From: a bacterium
GTDB taxonomy: Bacteria > Cyanobacteriota > Vampirovibrionia > Obscuribacterales > Obscuribacteraceae
Assembly (NCBI GenBank): GCA_016124935.1
Contig: WGMS01000003.1
Location: forward strand, 1-64,000
DNA: 64,000 nucleotides
Direction of reading: 5' to 3'
Shown here: piece after piece, positions 7,970 to 17,140 of the stretch
Layout: each line of letters begins with the position of its first letter
Position numbering within the stretch: the first letter of the stretch is position 1
Translations under genes and position numbers: made by a program
The notes under the pieces: model-generated
Seen by the model: only the letters and a program-made list of their open reading frames with translations
The model's database searches: none
What the model was told of the DNA's origin: nothing

Positions 7970-9940
7970 CTACATATCCTTATTCTTGTCGCGAGGCTCG
8001 AAAAAACGCTTCACTTGAGAAGCTTCATAGACCGGCGCAGAACAGATGCCGTCCCCACAAGAGAACACGGCAGCCTTGCCCAGGTCGGGATATTCCACAT
8101 CAGAATTAGGCAAAACGCCCTCGGCTCTGTCATAGAACTCGATACGGCTATATACCGCAGGTCCTGCTATGGCTGCCTTAAATAGAGCCTCTGCCGCCGC
8201 ATCGCCTTTCTTGCCGACAACGGTCACATGCAGGGGATCCCGAGAGAGTTCGAGATCGGCTAACAAAGGCCCGGCCACAAGAATTTTGCGCTTTCTGGCT
8301 ATTTCTGCCGTGGCGATAAAACGCATGGCGCGCTCCGCCATCGCCTTGTACTGAGAATTACCGGAACAATGATAAAGAAGATTGGCAAATCTAGAGAGCC
8401 TGGCATTTTCGTCGGGCAAGCGCACAGGGGTGGCTATTTTGCTGGAAGAGAGGTCGGCGGTGACATAGCCTGCGTCGCCCTCGGCTGCTCCGGCTATAAA
8501 ATGCTTCTGGATGAAATCCGCCGCCGCCCGGGCTTTGTCCAGCCAAACACGGTCCCCGGTAACGCCATAGAGCGCTAAATAAGCCCGGCCCATGGCCAGT
8601 GTGTCACCAAGGTAAGGTCCGGCCGCATCCCGGGCGTCATGGCTGAAGCCGCCTGACTTTCCGCCCTCTAAGGCGCGATTCTTCTCGACCCAGACAGTTG
8701 CCGCCAGGGCTCGATCCAGGTATTTTTTCTCGCCGGAAGCAGCATAGAGCGCCACAAATCCAGTGATCGCCCAGCCGTTCTCCCGGGCATAGCTATGTTT
8801 GTCTATCTTGGGTATGCCCCTGGCTCGACGGGCGGCATCGTCCAGTTCGAAAAATCCGGCACTGTGTTTGCCCTGAATCAAATCGGCATCCTGGCTGGTG
8901 TAAAAAGCACCATCGGGAGAGCTGAGAAATTGATTGAGATAGCGGGCGATCTCGGATGCCGCTTTCAGATAGCGTTCGTCTTTGTACAACCGATACCCCA
9001 GCGAATAGATGCGCATGTTCTCAGCCTGCATCTGCATGATCTTCTCGAAATGAGGATGCTTCCAATCGCCATCGGTTGAGTATTGATAGACGCCACCCCA
9101 GACAGGATCTAATAAATTGAGCTGACCATCCAGGGTCTTGCGCGCCCTGGCCTCTGCTTCTTTGTCACCGGCAAGACCGGTCTCCATAGCGTACTCGACG
9201 CTGTCCCAGTCGAGGAATTTATGAAAGTGCCCCCAGGCACCATATACGGAATCATAGCCATTTACATGCTTTTCGATAAGCTCTTTTTTCAGCTTATCTG
9301 ACAAAGCGCCCTTACGGTTATAGGTAACCCGTGGTGGCTCTTTTTCTTCCGGGGTGGGATCTTTGATTATTGCTGCCAGAAGACTTCTCATCCTCTCTGC
9401 CCGGATATAGCCCGAACGCTTTACTATTTCTTTGCCGTCGGCATTGAAAATAATGGTGGCGGGCCAACCGTAGTCTTCATACTTATGACTTAGATCCGGT
9501 CTTGCGTCCTGATCGACTTTGACCGCAATATAGCGTTCGTTTATTAGTTTGACCACTTCGGGATCGGTATAAGTCTCACGATCCATGACATGGCACCAGT
9601 GGCACCAGACCGCTTCGAGATCCAGTAAGACGAACTTGTTTTCGCGCTTCGCCCGGGCAAACAAAGAATCATCAAAGCCGACCCAGTTGACTTTCGCCGT
9701 TGCAGCTTGTTTCAACGAACTCGATTTTTTAGATACTCCGGCTTTCTCAGAACGCGCATAACTTTCTGGCTGAAGAGATCCGGTGGCAAGCAGATCGCCT
9801 TTGTCTCTATAGACAAAAGCATGAAACGGTGAGGCCGCATCGGCACTGCCCTGGCTAAGGCCAAGACTGAGAGCAGTGCCGAAGAATGCCGACAACACCA
9901 CGTTTTGGACTCTGCGGTTGAAGGTCTTCTGGACAAGCAC
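7970..9940 (-). CDS. YyaL/SSP411-type thioredoxin-domain protein (DUF255)
   Basis: A 656-residue protein starting at GTG behind GGGAGG. A likely signal peptide (residues ~10-36, ending SADAAS) is followed by a thioredoxin-like domain (~85-200) with WCHWCHVM (C113-C116), WPATIIF with the cis-Pro, and then a long alpha/alpha-barrel-like region as in YyaL/spermatogenesis-associated protein 20. Typical members are cytoplasmic and somewhat longer, so the export signal here is a variation. A role in redox or sugar handling is suggested by the fold only. It stands alone on the minus strand. Confidence 0.85.
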   Translation of the reverse strand: MLVQKTFNRRVQNVVLSAFFGTALSLGLSQGSADAASPFHAFVYRDKGDLLATGSLQPESYARSEKAGVSKKSSSLKQAATAKVNWVGFDDSLFARAKRENKFVLLDLEAVWCHWCHVMDRETYTDPEVVKLINERYIAVKVDQDARPDLSHKYEDYGWPATIIFNADGKEIVKRSGYIRAERMRSLLAAIIKDPTPEEKEPPRVTYNRKGALSDKLKKELIEKHVNGYDSVYGAWGHFHKFLDWDSVEYAMETGLAGDKEAEARARKTLDGQLNLLDPVWGGVYQYSTDGDWKHPHFEKIMQMQAENMRIYSLGYRLYKDERYLKAASEIARYLNQFLSSPDGAFYTSQDADLIQGKHSAGFFELDDAARRARGIPKIDKHSYARENGWAITGFVALYAASGEKKYLDRALAATVWVEKNRALEGGKSGGFSHDARDAAGPYLGDTLAMGRAYLALYGVTGDRVWLDKARAAADFIQKHFIAGAAEGDAGYVTADLSSSKIATPVRLPDENARLSRFANLLYHCSGNSQYKAMAERAMRFIATAEIARKRKILVAGPLLADLELSRDPLHVTVVGKKGDAAAEALFKAAIAGPAVYSRIEFYDRAEGVLPNSDVEYPDLGKAAVFSCGDGICSAPVYEASQVKRFFEPRDKNKDM

Positions 9941-10029
9941 GGCTTTTCCTCCCTGTCAGTGGGCATAGTATACGCCTTCAGACAGGAAATAGCCTGAGAA
10001 GAACCCTCTCTATTTACAGAGCAGGATAT

Positions 10030-10440
10030 TCAGTTGGTCAAAGAGCCGAACTTTTGAAAGTCGTTGAAAGACAACTGGTTGTCGAAAGCAGCTTCGATAC
10101 CGGTGAAATCCTCGTGGCAGAGCCGGATTTCATCGAAACGCAGCCAGATGGCGACCAGTATGGTTTGCTCTGCCATACTGAAACTCTTCTCCAGGGTCTC
10201 GATGATTTCGTGAACAGAGACCAGACGGTCTGTGGGATTTGGGCGAAAATCAAGCTTGTTGAAATTAGCCACTCCATAGTCGGAAATCTGCTTCGGCGTA
10301 ACCGCATCGACATTGTTGAGGATGTGCATCACAGCCTGGGGTCCCACCACTTTGAGGGCGTCCACAAGCTCGAGCTCCTTTTTATTACTGGGATTGTTGA
10401 TGATATTGAGCAGGGTTGCTCTCGAGCTCAGGTTGTTCAT
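10030..10440 (-). CDS. Small uncharacterised protein
   Basis: A 136-residue, mainly helical, probably cytoplasmic protein with no recognised motif. GAGG lies ten bases before the ATG. The opposite strand also has a long open frame (10054-10455); this strand is preferred because it has a ribosome site, a normal amphipathic composition and the same orientation as both neighbours. It has no signal peptide or membrane segment. Function unknown. Confidence 0.6.
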   Translation of the reverse strand: MNNLSSRATLLNIINNPSNKKELELVDALKVVGPQAVMHILNNVDAVTPKQISDYGVANFNKLDFRPNPTDRLVSVHEIIETLEKSFSMAEQTILVAIWLRFDEIRLCHEDFTGIEAAFDNQLSFNDFQKFGSLTN

Positions 10441-10568
10441 ATTCAGGACCTCTAGAAACAGGGAACATGCTTTGAAATAGCAATATTTAGCGATTCCTGA
10501 AGAATACCATCACTTCTTGACAACCAGCCGGTTCTTCATGATTTATTTAAACCCAATAAGAAAAAGCG

Positions 10569-10706
10569 CTAGAACCAGGCATAAATAAAAGGCTCTGCCG
10601 GCAACGACAGCCTGTAAAGCAAGTAATGGAAGAAGACACCGCATATGATTCCTGCCACAACCGAGAGAATCAAACTGCTTGATGAAGCCGTATGGTCTTT
10701 GTTCAT
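10569..10706 (-). CDS. DltX-like membrane microprotein of an MBOAT/SGNH acylation unit
   Basis: A 45-residue protein read directly from the minus strand. Its ATG overlaps the TGA of the SGNH gene (ATGA, 10706-10703) and has AGGAG eight bases upstream. The product has a short polar N-terminus, one hydrophobic helix (about 12-31, LILSVVAGIICGVFFHYLLY) and a C-terminus ending exactly in FIYAWF. DltX-type microproteins, which carry D-alanine between DltB and DltD, have a conserved C-terminal hexapeptide with an essential Tyr, as I recall F-x-Y-x-x-F. Size, topology, gene order and C-terminus all match. No carrier-protein or ligase gene is nearby, so the moved group is more likely acetyl. The function is inferred, not shown. 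Confidence 0.78.
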   Translation of the reverse strand: MNKDHTASSSSLILSVVAGIICGVFFHYLLYRLSLPAEPFIYAWF

Positions 10707-11869
10707 CTGTTTATCTCCTGCCTTGTCCGGCGCTTCAGCTCCCTACCTACTTGGCCGGCCAAAATAGAGCCGCCGATTGCATTGAGATGAACCCCGTCTA
10801 TATATCCATCGGCGCCTATCCCATCCACCTCTAGAACAGGATAACCGGCGTCTCTGTATACCCTTGCCGTTCTCTTTCTAGTAGAGGATAGATTCTTCTT
10901 CTCCTGCTCTGACATGCGATTAACAATCCGGGGCGATGGCGCCACATCCACCACCAGCATTCTTCGGCGCAAAGAAGCAGCTGGTGACAGGGCACCAATC
11001 GCTTCGGCAAGTTTCGCCCAGCGTCTCTCGTCCTCTACGATATATTCTTTTTTGATCAAATCTAAAAAAAAGTCATCGCTATTCTTTGCCGAATCGAGAT
11101 CTATCGAGGCGGTATCAAAGTAAGCAGACCGAGCCTGAAATGGAAATCCACCCACAGGCTTTTTCGACCATACGCTGGATAGCACCGAATACGATGCGGC
11201 GTTCCAGAAATCCTTAAAATAGAAAATACTATCCAGGCGGCTGCCCAGGATCTGGTCCGGTAGGGAAAAGTCTTGTCTTCGCACCAGAGTGTCAGTTTTA
11301 GCTAAGTACCGCTCACGTTCGGGGCGCTCTTTCAAAAATCCTTTATTCAGCCCATCTTGATAGATATAAAAGTAAGGAGAAGCGGCAAGAGGGGCCTGCA
11401 CAACTCTATCGGCCCAGGTGTTGCCCACGAATACAATGTCTTCGTACTTGCCTGCCAGGCTCTCGAAAACGAACCAGGCGCCCTCTATAAGACCGCCGCC
11501 CCTGAAAGCGAGATTCACCACCGTATAGTCGTCTCCCAACTCTTTTTTTAGAGACTCGCTCCATAGACTATCTCGATCCTGGCCAAGACCATAAAATATC
11601 GAGTCTCCACCGATAATTACCAGGGTGCGATCGCTTACTCTTGCCGCAAGAGCAAGTTGATAGAGTTCAGAAAAGGTCGGCAGGTAAAGACCCTCGGCCG
11701 AGATTGCCTCGGTGAAACGGGTAAACGGAGCCGAAGAAGATTTAAATACATTGGTGCCTGCCAGATAGCGACCGGCAAGGCAACAGCTCGTAAAAGCCAG
11801 TACACAAGCCAGAATAAAAGGATAAAACCGCAGTTGCGCAGACGAGATCGAGGTCGGATCGAATTTCAT
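10703..11869 (-). CDS. SGNH-fold acyltransferase partner of MBOAT (AlgJ/DltD-like)
   Basis: A 388-residue protein with a signal-anchor (FYPFILACVLAFTSCCLAG) and an extracytoplasmic SGNH domain: nucleophile Ser in GGDS (S90) and the C-terminal D-x-x-H in DGVHLN (D358, H361). Such proteins take an acyl group delivered across the membrane and place it on a cell-envelope polymer. The start at 11869 overlaps the MBOAT stop (ATGA); a much longer upstream frame lies wholly within the MBOAT gene and is unlikely. The 3' end overlaps the microprotein start by four bases. The polymer acted on is unknown. Confidence 0.85.
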   Translation of the reverse strand: MKFDPTSISSAQLRFYPFILACVLAFTSCCLAGRYLAGTNVFKSSSAPFTRFTEAISAEGLYLPTFSELYQLALAARVSDRTLVIIGGDSIFYGLGQDRDSLWSESLKKELGDDYTVVNLAFRGGGLIEGAWFVFESLAGKYEDIVFVGNTWADRVVQAPLAASPYFYIYQDGLNKGFLKERPERERYLAKTDTLVRRQDFSLPDQILGSRLDSIFYFKDFWNAASYSVLSSVWSKKPVGGFPFQARSAYFDTASIDLDSAKNSDDFFLDLIKKEYIVEDERRWAKLAEAIGALSPAASLRRRMLVVDVAPSPRIVNRMSEQEKKNLSSTRKRTARVYRDAGYPVLEVDGIGADGYIDGVHLNAIGGSILAGQVGRELKRRTRQEINR

Positions 11870-13155
11870 AGACTGGCCCCCTTGAATAGAAGAACCATCT
11901 TGAACAGAGCCTCTTCCGGGGGATAGAAAAAGATGAGCCAGCCGAATGCGACAAATAAATAGGTAACTAACCAACTCAAAAGTGGAACCGTCTGAAATAG
12001 CCGGTACAACCTGGCGCCCACAAAACCCAGATGACGATAACCGAGACAAATGCCAAAGCCCAGACCATGATAAAGTCCCCAGACCACGAAGTTCCAGTGC
12101 GGTCCATGCCACAGTCCACATAAAGCAAAAGCGATACCGGCGTTGAGAATGGTTTTAGCAAGACCGCCACGATTGCCCCCCAGGGGAATATAAACATAGT
12201 CCCGAATCCAGGCGCTCAGCGACATATGCCAGCGCTGCCAGAAGTCCTTGATATTGCGGGCAAGATAAGGCCAGTTGAAATTGGCCGGAAGATCCACCCC
12301 CATTATTCTCGCCAGACCGATGGCGATGTCTGAATATCCGGCAAAATCCATGTAGATGCGAAAGCTCAGAAGCACAAGAAACAGCCAGCGCATTGCCGGA
12401 TCGAGCTCCACGAACTGGTCTCGATAGGCTTCTGTAAAACGGGTACAGTTGTCGGCTATTACCAGCTTCTTGAAAAAGCCCACTGCCACAAGAACAAGCC
12501 CAGAGGCGCAACGTCGGAGGTCTGTATTATGAAGCCCGCTTTCAAGAGAAGGCAGGAACTGCTGGTATCGTTTTATAGGCCCCGCCACCAGAGATGGAAA
12601 GAAAATCGCAAAAGCGGCAAAGCGCAAAGGGCTTGTTATAGGCTTTCCACCCTTCAAAACTTCGTAGAGATAATGCACGAACTCGAAGGTGAAAAAACTG
12701 ATCGCCAGGGGCGGCAGAGCAGGAAGAGTCGAGGCGGCGTAATCTGACAACGCCTTGCCCTGACCGGAAAAACCTGCTCCAATCACCTCTGCCGAAATGA
12801 AAAAAGCATACTTATAAAAAGCAAGCGCCAGCACACAGACAACAATGGCGCCTTTGATAGCCAGCCGTGAGCCACTCCTGGCACAAAGATAGGTAATAGT
12901 CGCCAGAACGATAATAGGCAACACTCCAGAAGGACCGGCAAAATGCGCATGAAAAAGTGCGCAAAACAGAAGCAGCATTAACAGCCGTACACGAGCCGAT
13001 GGCACCAGAACATACAGCACCAGATACGGCACCACAGCGCATATGAACCAGTAGGTATTGAATATCAATGTCCTTGTTTTCTCGGAGGCCGGGGCGCGAA
13101 AAGAGGAAAAACAAATTCTACCTGTATTCTTATCTTGCCGCTTCGAAGACCGCAT
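11866..13155 (-). CDS. MBOAT family membrane O-acyltransferase (AlgI/DltB-like)
   Basis: A 429-residue polytopic membrane protein. MBOAT hallmarks are FRIYMDFAGYSDIAIG, FWQRWHMSLSAWIRDYVYIPLGG (H310) and the catalytic His in GLWHGPHWNFVVWG (H350). The family transfers acyl groups, often from acetyl-CoA, across or at the membrane to envelope polymers such as alginate, peptidoglycan or teichoic acid. First gene of the MBOAT-SGNH-microprotein unit. The first ~28 residues are polar and Arg/Lys-rich; AAGGGG lies directly before the ATG, too close for an ideal ribosome site, so the true start may be slightly downstream. Confidence 0.93.
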   Translation of the reverse strand: MRSSKRQDKNTGRICFSSFRAPASEKTRTLIFNTYWFICAVVPYLVLYVLVPSARVRLLMLLLFCALFHAHFAGPSGVLPIIVLATITYLCARSGSRLAIKGAIVVCVLALAFYKYAFFISAEVIGAGFSGQGKALSDYAASTLPALPPLAISFFTFEFVHYLYEVLKGGKPITSPLRFAAFAIFFPSLVAGPIKRYQQFLPSLESGLHNTDLRRCASGLVLVAVGFFKKLVIADNCTRFTEAYRDQFVELDPAMRWLFLVLLSFRIYMDFAGYSDIAIGLARIMGVDLPANFNWPYLARNIKDFWQRWHMSLSAWIRDYVYIPLGGNRGGLAKTILNAGIAFALCGLWHGPHWNFVVWGLYHGLGFGICLGYRHLGFVGARLYRLFQTVPLLSWLVTYLFVAFGWLIFFYPPEEALFKMVLLFKGASL

Positions 13156-13404
13156 CCCCTTGACAGAAAGAGCTTCGCAGCATTTCAGAATATCAAAAAC
13201 CCCGGACTTACCTTAAGGTGAGCGCCCGTAGAAGAAAGCTTCCTTAAATCATTAGATAATTTGCTTTGTGAGGTAAGAATATTTGTCGTCAAGGGGAAAG
13301 AATATAAAGAATAGATAGGGCTAGTTATTTTTTTGCGCCCTGGCATCCCGTATAAAGACCCTGGCAATCTAACAGATAGTACTGATAGAGAGGATGAGAG
13401 AGTC

Positions 13405-14178
13405 GTGAACGAGGAACTGTGGTCGGAATTCTATAACGAAGCCTGTAACGCGTTGCAAGAGAACGATCTCGATCTGGCAGAAGCCAACTGGCGCAGAGCC
13501 TGGAGCCAGGTGAGAAATCTCGAGAAAAGCGACGGACGCTATCTGATGACCCTGGAGTATTTTTGCGATCTACTCTGCCAGCGTCAGAAGCTGACCGAAG
13601 CAGAGCCCCTGTTGCTCGATCTGGTATCGGCTAAAGAACAGGTCTTCGGTCCGGACGACCTGAAAACAGGCATCACGCACAACGCCCTGGCGGGGCTGTA
13701 TTACACCGGCAAAAATTTCGACAGAGCCGAAGAACATTGCGAAAAGGCCCTGGCTATTCACAGAGGCGCCCTGGGAGAAGAACACCCCGATGTGCTGCTG
13801 ATTATCCAGAACCTGGCGATGCTTTACCATGCCAGACAGGCTTACGATAAAGCCGAGCCACTCTATGAAGAGGCGATTAAATTAGCAGAAAAACTGCACG
13901 GTCCCCAGAGCACGTTGACCATGGACATCAACGAGAACTATATGGCGCTCCTCAGCATTACCGGTCAAAAGAAGAAAGCGCGCAAGGTCAAGAAGACACT
14001 GATTCTGCCGGTTTTAGAACGGCTTATACAAGTGGTCGGCGAAGATAGCAGTCAGCCGATTACCACCAATAAAGGCTTCCCTGGCTCGACCCTGACCGGA
14101 TTGAAACGCGATCCCAGGCGCTCCAACCAGTGCCTCTACCGCATCACCCCTCTGCCCACTCCGGACCGAAAAGAATAA
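13405..14178 (+). CDS. TPR protein (kinesin-light-chain-like repeats)
   Basis: A protein of about 257 residues with at least three tandem ~42-residue repeats of the kinesin-light-chain TPR type, seen in ALAGLYYTGKNFDRAEEHCEKAL and LAMLYHARQAYDKAEPLYEEAI. No signal peptide or membrane segment. Likely a protein-protein interaction scaffold in the cytoplasm. A GTG at 13405 is chosen behind a purine-rich GAGGATGAGAG; an ATG at 13333 would add 24 residues of unstructured sequence. The C-terminal ~40 residues are polar and Pro-rich. Its partner is unknown. Confidence 0.8.
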   Translation: MNEELWSEFYNEACNALQENDLDLAEANWRRAWSQVRNLEKSDGRYLMTLEYFCDLLCQRQKLTEAEPLLLDLVSAKEQVFGPDDLKTGITHNALAGLYYTGKNFDRAEEHCEKALAIHRGALGEEHPDVLLIIQNLAMLYHARQAYDKAEPLYEEAIKLAEKLHGPQSTLTMDINENYMALLSITGQKKKARKVKKTLILPVLERLIQVVGEDSSQPITTNKGFPGSTLTGLKRDPRRSNQCLYRITPLPTPDRKE

Positions 14179-14180
14179 CC

Positions 14181-15431
14181 TTACATAGAGTTCGTGGCTT
14201 TATCCTGCTTCTTTCCAAATAACGAATCCCAGTCCACTCTACCGGTGAACTGCATCATCACGAATAGAGTGAGGATACAGAGCACAGTGACAATCAATCC
14301 GGTGTAATGCTCGAAGAAAAATGTGTACGAGAAAAGAACCAGATAGACGAGCTGGGCGCAAGCCACCTCTAAATAGGCGAATCGACCCGGAACGACAAGA
14401 CGCATGTAAGATATAACTAGAAACACCGATACCACCGAGCATATCGCAAACGCCAGCTCTATGGCGACATGATCGACTAGATAAGCGAGCAGAAGATGAA
14501 AGCTGAAAAAGCCGGCGCCCATGAAAAAATAGTTCATAGGATGGATCTTGATGCCGCGAACCGTCGAAATCATGAATACGATAAAGAAGAATAAAAACAG
14601 CGAGATCGGCGCAAAAAGAGTGATCTCGGCCACCCAGGGCCCCGGATTGAGCTTCTTGGGCAGATCCATGCCGACGCTATAGCCGGTGAGCAGGTTGTTG
14701 TAATGCCAGTTCAGATTCCAGCCTTTGTCGAGCCTGGTCTTTGCTGTGGGCGAGATGCTGCCTTCCGGAAAGTCTATACCGCTGAAATTGGTCTTCAAAT
14801 CGAGATTGAAGTCTTTCACCTGGGAGACCCCATTGCCGAACTGATAAAGCCACTGGTCTTGTCCCTGGGATTTATAGGAAACCTTCACCACAATACTTTT
14901 GCCGGCGGCAAGCTCGACCGATTCTTTAATCAGGCTGCCGTCCGGCTTTATCGTATCGACTTTTTGCTCCCCGAACATAAAGCTGAAATCGTCATAGATA
15001 GCGTCGGAAGCAGGCAGAGGAAAAGAACAGGTGACCTTCTGGGAAGAACTTGAGCTATTGGTTATTTTGTAAGCGGCGGCAAAATCGACTTTGTAAGTCG
15101 AGTACCAGAGCAAACCCTTGCGACGATAATCCAGATCGAGATTGACATCGACATCGGAAGAATCGATGGGGATGTCGACATTCTCCATGACGGTCTTGAC
15201 CCGATTGACGGTCTTGTCGCCCTCCACCTCGGACACCGTCACCTGCTTCGGGACCTGATAGAAAAAGGACGGTGCATACTGTCGGTGAATCTGCCCCCAC
15301 AGTTGACCGACTCTCTCTTTCATAGCCAGATCCTGGTGGTTGGTTCGATAGTTGATTGTGGCACCAAGCAGGAACCACGCCAGGGTAGTGAATGCAAAAA
15401 TGATGGAAATAGCGACAATTCTCTTAACCAA
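14181..15431 (-). CDS. CreD-like inner membrane protein
   Basis: A 416-residue membrane protein starting at TTG behind GAGG. One N-terminal transmembrane helix is followed by a ~250-residue extracytoplasmic beta-rich domain and five or six C-terminal helices. The stretch IHPMNYFFMGAGFFSFHLLLAYLVDH and the end motif TGRVDW match the CreD family (inner membrane protein induced by the CreBC system in enterobacteria). It is shorter than typical CreD, and no CreBC-like sensor or regulator is near. The function in this organism is unknown. Confidence 0.75.
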   Translation of the reverse strand: MVKRIVAISIIFAFTTLAWFLLGATINYRTNHQDLAMKERVGQLWGQIHRQYAPSFFYQVPKQVTVSEVEGDKTVNRVKTVMENVDIPIDSSDVDVNLDLDYRRKGLLWYSTYKVDFAAAYKITNSSSSSQKVTCSFPLPASDAIYDDFSFMFGEQKVDTIKPDGSLIKESVELAAGKSIVVKVSYKSQGQDQWLYQFGNGVSQVKDFNLDLKTNFSGIDFPEGSISPTAKTRLDKGWNLNWHYNNLLTGYSVGMDLPKKLNPGPWVAEITLFAPISLFLFFFIVFMISTVRGIKIHPMNYFFMGAGFFSFHLLLAYLVDHVAIELAFAICSVVSVFLVISYMRLVVPGRFAYLEVACAQLVYLVLFSYTFFFEHYTGLIVTVLCILTLFVMMQFTGRVDWDSLFGKKQDKATNSM

Positions 15432-15711
15432 TATCGAAACCTCGAATCAGGGCATAATCTCATGCTAGTCAGGCGCTGTTAAAAAGAGACCCTTACAGAT
15501 GGAGAAGATTGATCGCAGTTTGTAAATTCGACGATCCCAATCAATAACTGTCGATTTCGGACAGTCATTGCTAGTGTTACCGCCTGAGCTTTGAAATTAG
15601 GAAGGACAATAAAGCAAGAACCAGACAAAAGACAAGAAAAACGATAATAGTATCGCCATTGGTGCTCTGCCGACAAACAAGGACAATTCAGCTTTGAGCC
15701 GATTCCGTCAA
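15432..15711. other. Intergenic region without a supported gene
   Basis: 280 bases between the CreD-like and CYTH genes. A 65-codon minus-strand frame at 15479-15676 has no ribosome site, no family resemblance and mixed composition, so I do not call it. No clear promoter, repeat or terminator was seen. Confidence 0.5.
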
Positions 15712-16230
15712 CTATGATTTCTCTGCATCGACAAGGTCGAAATAGGAGCCGGGTATGCGCGGGGCACCTTCGAGTCCAAGCTCCTTCAGGATAGCTAGTG
15801 CTTCTTTCTCTCCAGAGTCAGTCGTATCTTCATCGCTCAGTACCACTTCTAGCTCAAGAAACTGCCCCAGAGATTTGACCTCATCAAGATGTATTCTCGT
15901 CCTTCCATGCAAGAAAAGCAGCCTGGTTTTCTCTATTGTCTTCAATAGAGGCAGTGCAAATGCCAGGGTCTCTTTCAGCTCATCCGGGTTGGATACCCGA
16001 CACAGGCGATAGTCGCAGGTTCTCAAATCGGCTATGTCAGGACGTTGATAAGCAATCAGCTCAGCAAAGCTTTGATCGTCATATTCTCTTAATTTCAATC
16101 GATTGATTCCACCGAAGAACGTGTCAATCTGGTGCATCTGACCTGATTCTGCCGCCCCCATTGCCAGGATCGATTTTCGCAAGACATTCAAATCGTCTAT
16201 CCTAATCTTAACTTCTATATTGCAAGACAT
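15712..16230 (-). CDS. CYTH domain protein (class IV adenylate cyclase/thiamine triphosphatase fold)
   Basis: A 172-residue single-domain protein. CYTH features are the N-terminal charged strand NIEVKIRI, QIDTFF, RLKLREYDD and the late KTRLLFLHGRTRIHLDEVKSLGQFLELEVVL with alternating charged residues lining the tunnel. The family binds triphosphate-containing compounds with divalent metal; members are adenylate cyclases, thiamine triphosphatases or tripolyphosphatases, and the sequence does not decide which. GGAG precedes the ATG. It is divergent from the SDR gene. Confidence 0.85.
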   Translation of the reverse strand: MSCNIEVKIRIDDLNVLRKSILAMGAAESGQMHQIDTFFGGINRLKLREYDDQSFAELIAYQRPDIADLRTCDYRLCRVSNPDELKETLAFALPLLKTIEKTRLLFLHGRTRIHLDEVKSLGQFLELEVVLSDEDTTDSGEKEALAILKELGLEGAPRIPGSYFDLVDAEKS

Positions 16231-16359
16231 AAGTCAAACTCTCCGGAGATCAGAGCACCCACAATTTAGTGGATATAGAATTGTATCTGCGCTCAAACGA
16301 ATTAGCATATAATATTGTCTCATCTGTAGATAATCGAATAATTCAACAGGAGGATCGAG

Positions 16360-17094
16360 ATGGCACTGGCTCTGATAACTGGCGCTACCGGTGGTATCGG
16401 CCGAGCAGTGAGCGCGGCCCTTGCCGGCGAAGGATTCGATCTATTCATCACAGGGACCAGTCACCAGTCTCTCAAAGAGCTGGCTGAGTTTCTGCATACA
16501 CAATTTCCAGAACGTAGCTTCGAGTACAAAGCAGGAGATCTATCCAAGCAAACGTTCATAGAGAGGTTATTCAAAGACCATCTGAGCAGCACGAAACTGA
16601 CAGCGGTGGTGAATAACGCCGGAGTATCCCTGGGTAGTGACATATTCGAAACCAGCCTGGACGACTGGAATCTATCAATGGCGGTCAATCTTACAGCTCC
16701 ATTTTTAATCACCCAGTACTCACTGCCCATAATCAAAAAAAGCGGTGGTGGCGCCATAGTCAACATCGGCTCACTGGCGGCAGTTCAGGGAGCAAAAAAA
16801 CCAGGCTATGCCGCTTCAAAATCAGGGCTTATTGGACTGACAAAATCAGCTGCCCTGACCGCGGGCAAAGACAATATTCGAGTAAACGCCATAATACCGG
16901 GCGCCGTCGATACCGAATTAATTTCAGATTGGGACAAAGAAAAACGAGCCGCAGTATCAGAACAAAGTCCGCTTAAAAGAATTGCAAAAGCCGAAGAAAT
17001 AGCCTCAGTGGTATCATATCTGCTTTCGGATAAAGCCGCCTTCATAACTGGTGCCACCATCAACGCAACCGGAGGCACCTTTCTAGGCTGCTAG
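16360..17094 (+). CDS. Short-chain dehydrogenase/reductase (FabG-like)
   Basis: A 244-residue classical SDR. The cofactor motif TGATGGIG is at 8-15, NNAG in the middle, the catalytic Ser in NIGSLAAV, and Tyr and Lys in GYAASKSG, then PGAVDTE and the C-terminal GATINATGG typical of FabG-like enzymes. It would reduce or oxidise a carbonyl or alcohol with NAD(P)H; the substrate is undetermined. A perfect AGGAGG lies before the ATG, and AT-rich sequence upstream (TATAAT within AGCATATAATATTG) suits a promoter. Confidence 0.9.
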   Translation: MALALITGATGGIGRAVSAALAGEGFDLFITGTSHQSLKELAEFLHTQFPERSFEYKAGDLSKQTFIERLFKDHLSSTKLTAVVNNAGVSLGSDIFETSLDDWNLSMAVNLTAPFLITQYSLPIIKKSGGGAIVNIGSLAAVQGAKKPGYAASKSGLIGLTKSAALTAGKDNIRVNAIIPGAVDTELISDWDKEKRAAVSEQSPLKRIAKAEEIASVVSYLLSDKAAFITGATINATGGTFLGC

Positions 17095-17140
17095 ATTTTC
17101 AAGCCCAAATGAGATAAGCAGAAGTTATGTGCACTGCATC

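Noticed and set aside
10054..10455. 133-codon plus-strand frame opposite the small hypothetical gene
   Set aside because: It mirrors the minus-strand gene, has no ribosome site and opposes the direction of both neighbours.
11870..12121. N-terminal extension of the SGNH gene
   Set aside because: It lies wholly inside the MBOAT coding sequence in another frame, and the ATGA-coupled start at 11869 gives a proper signal-anchor.
15479..15676. 65-codon minus-strand frame
   Set aside because: No ribosome site, no recognisable motif and isolated in an intergenic gap.
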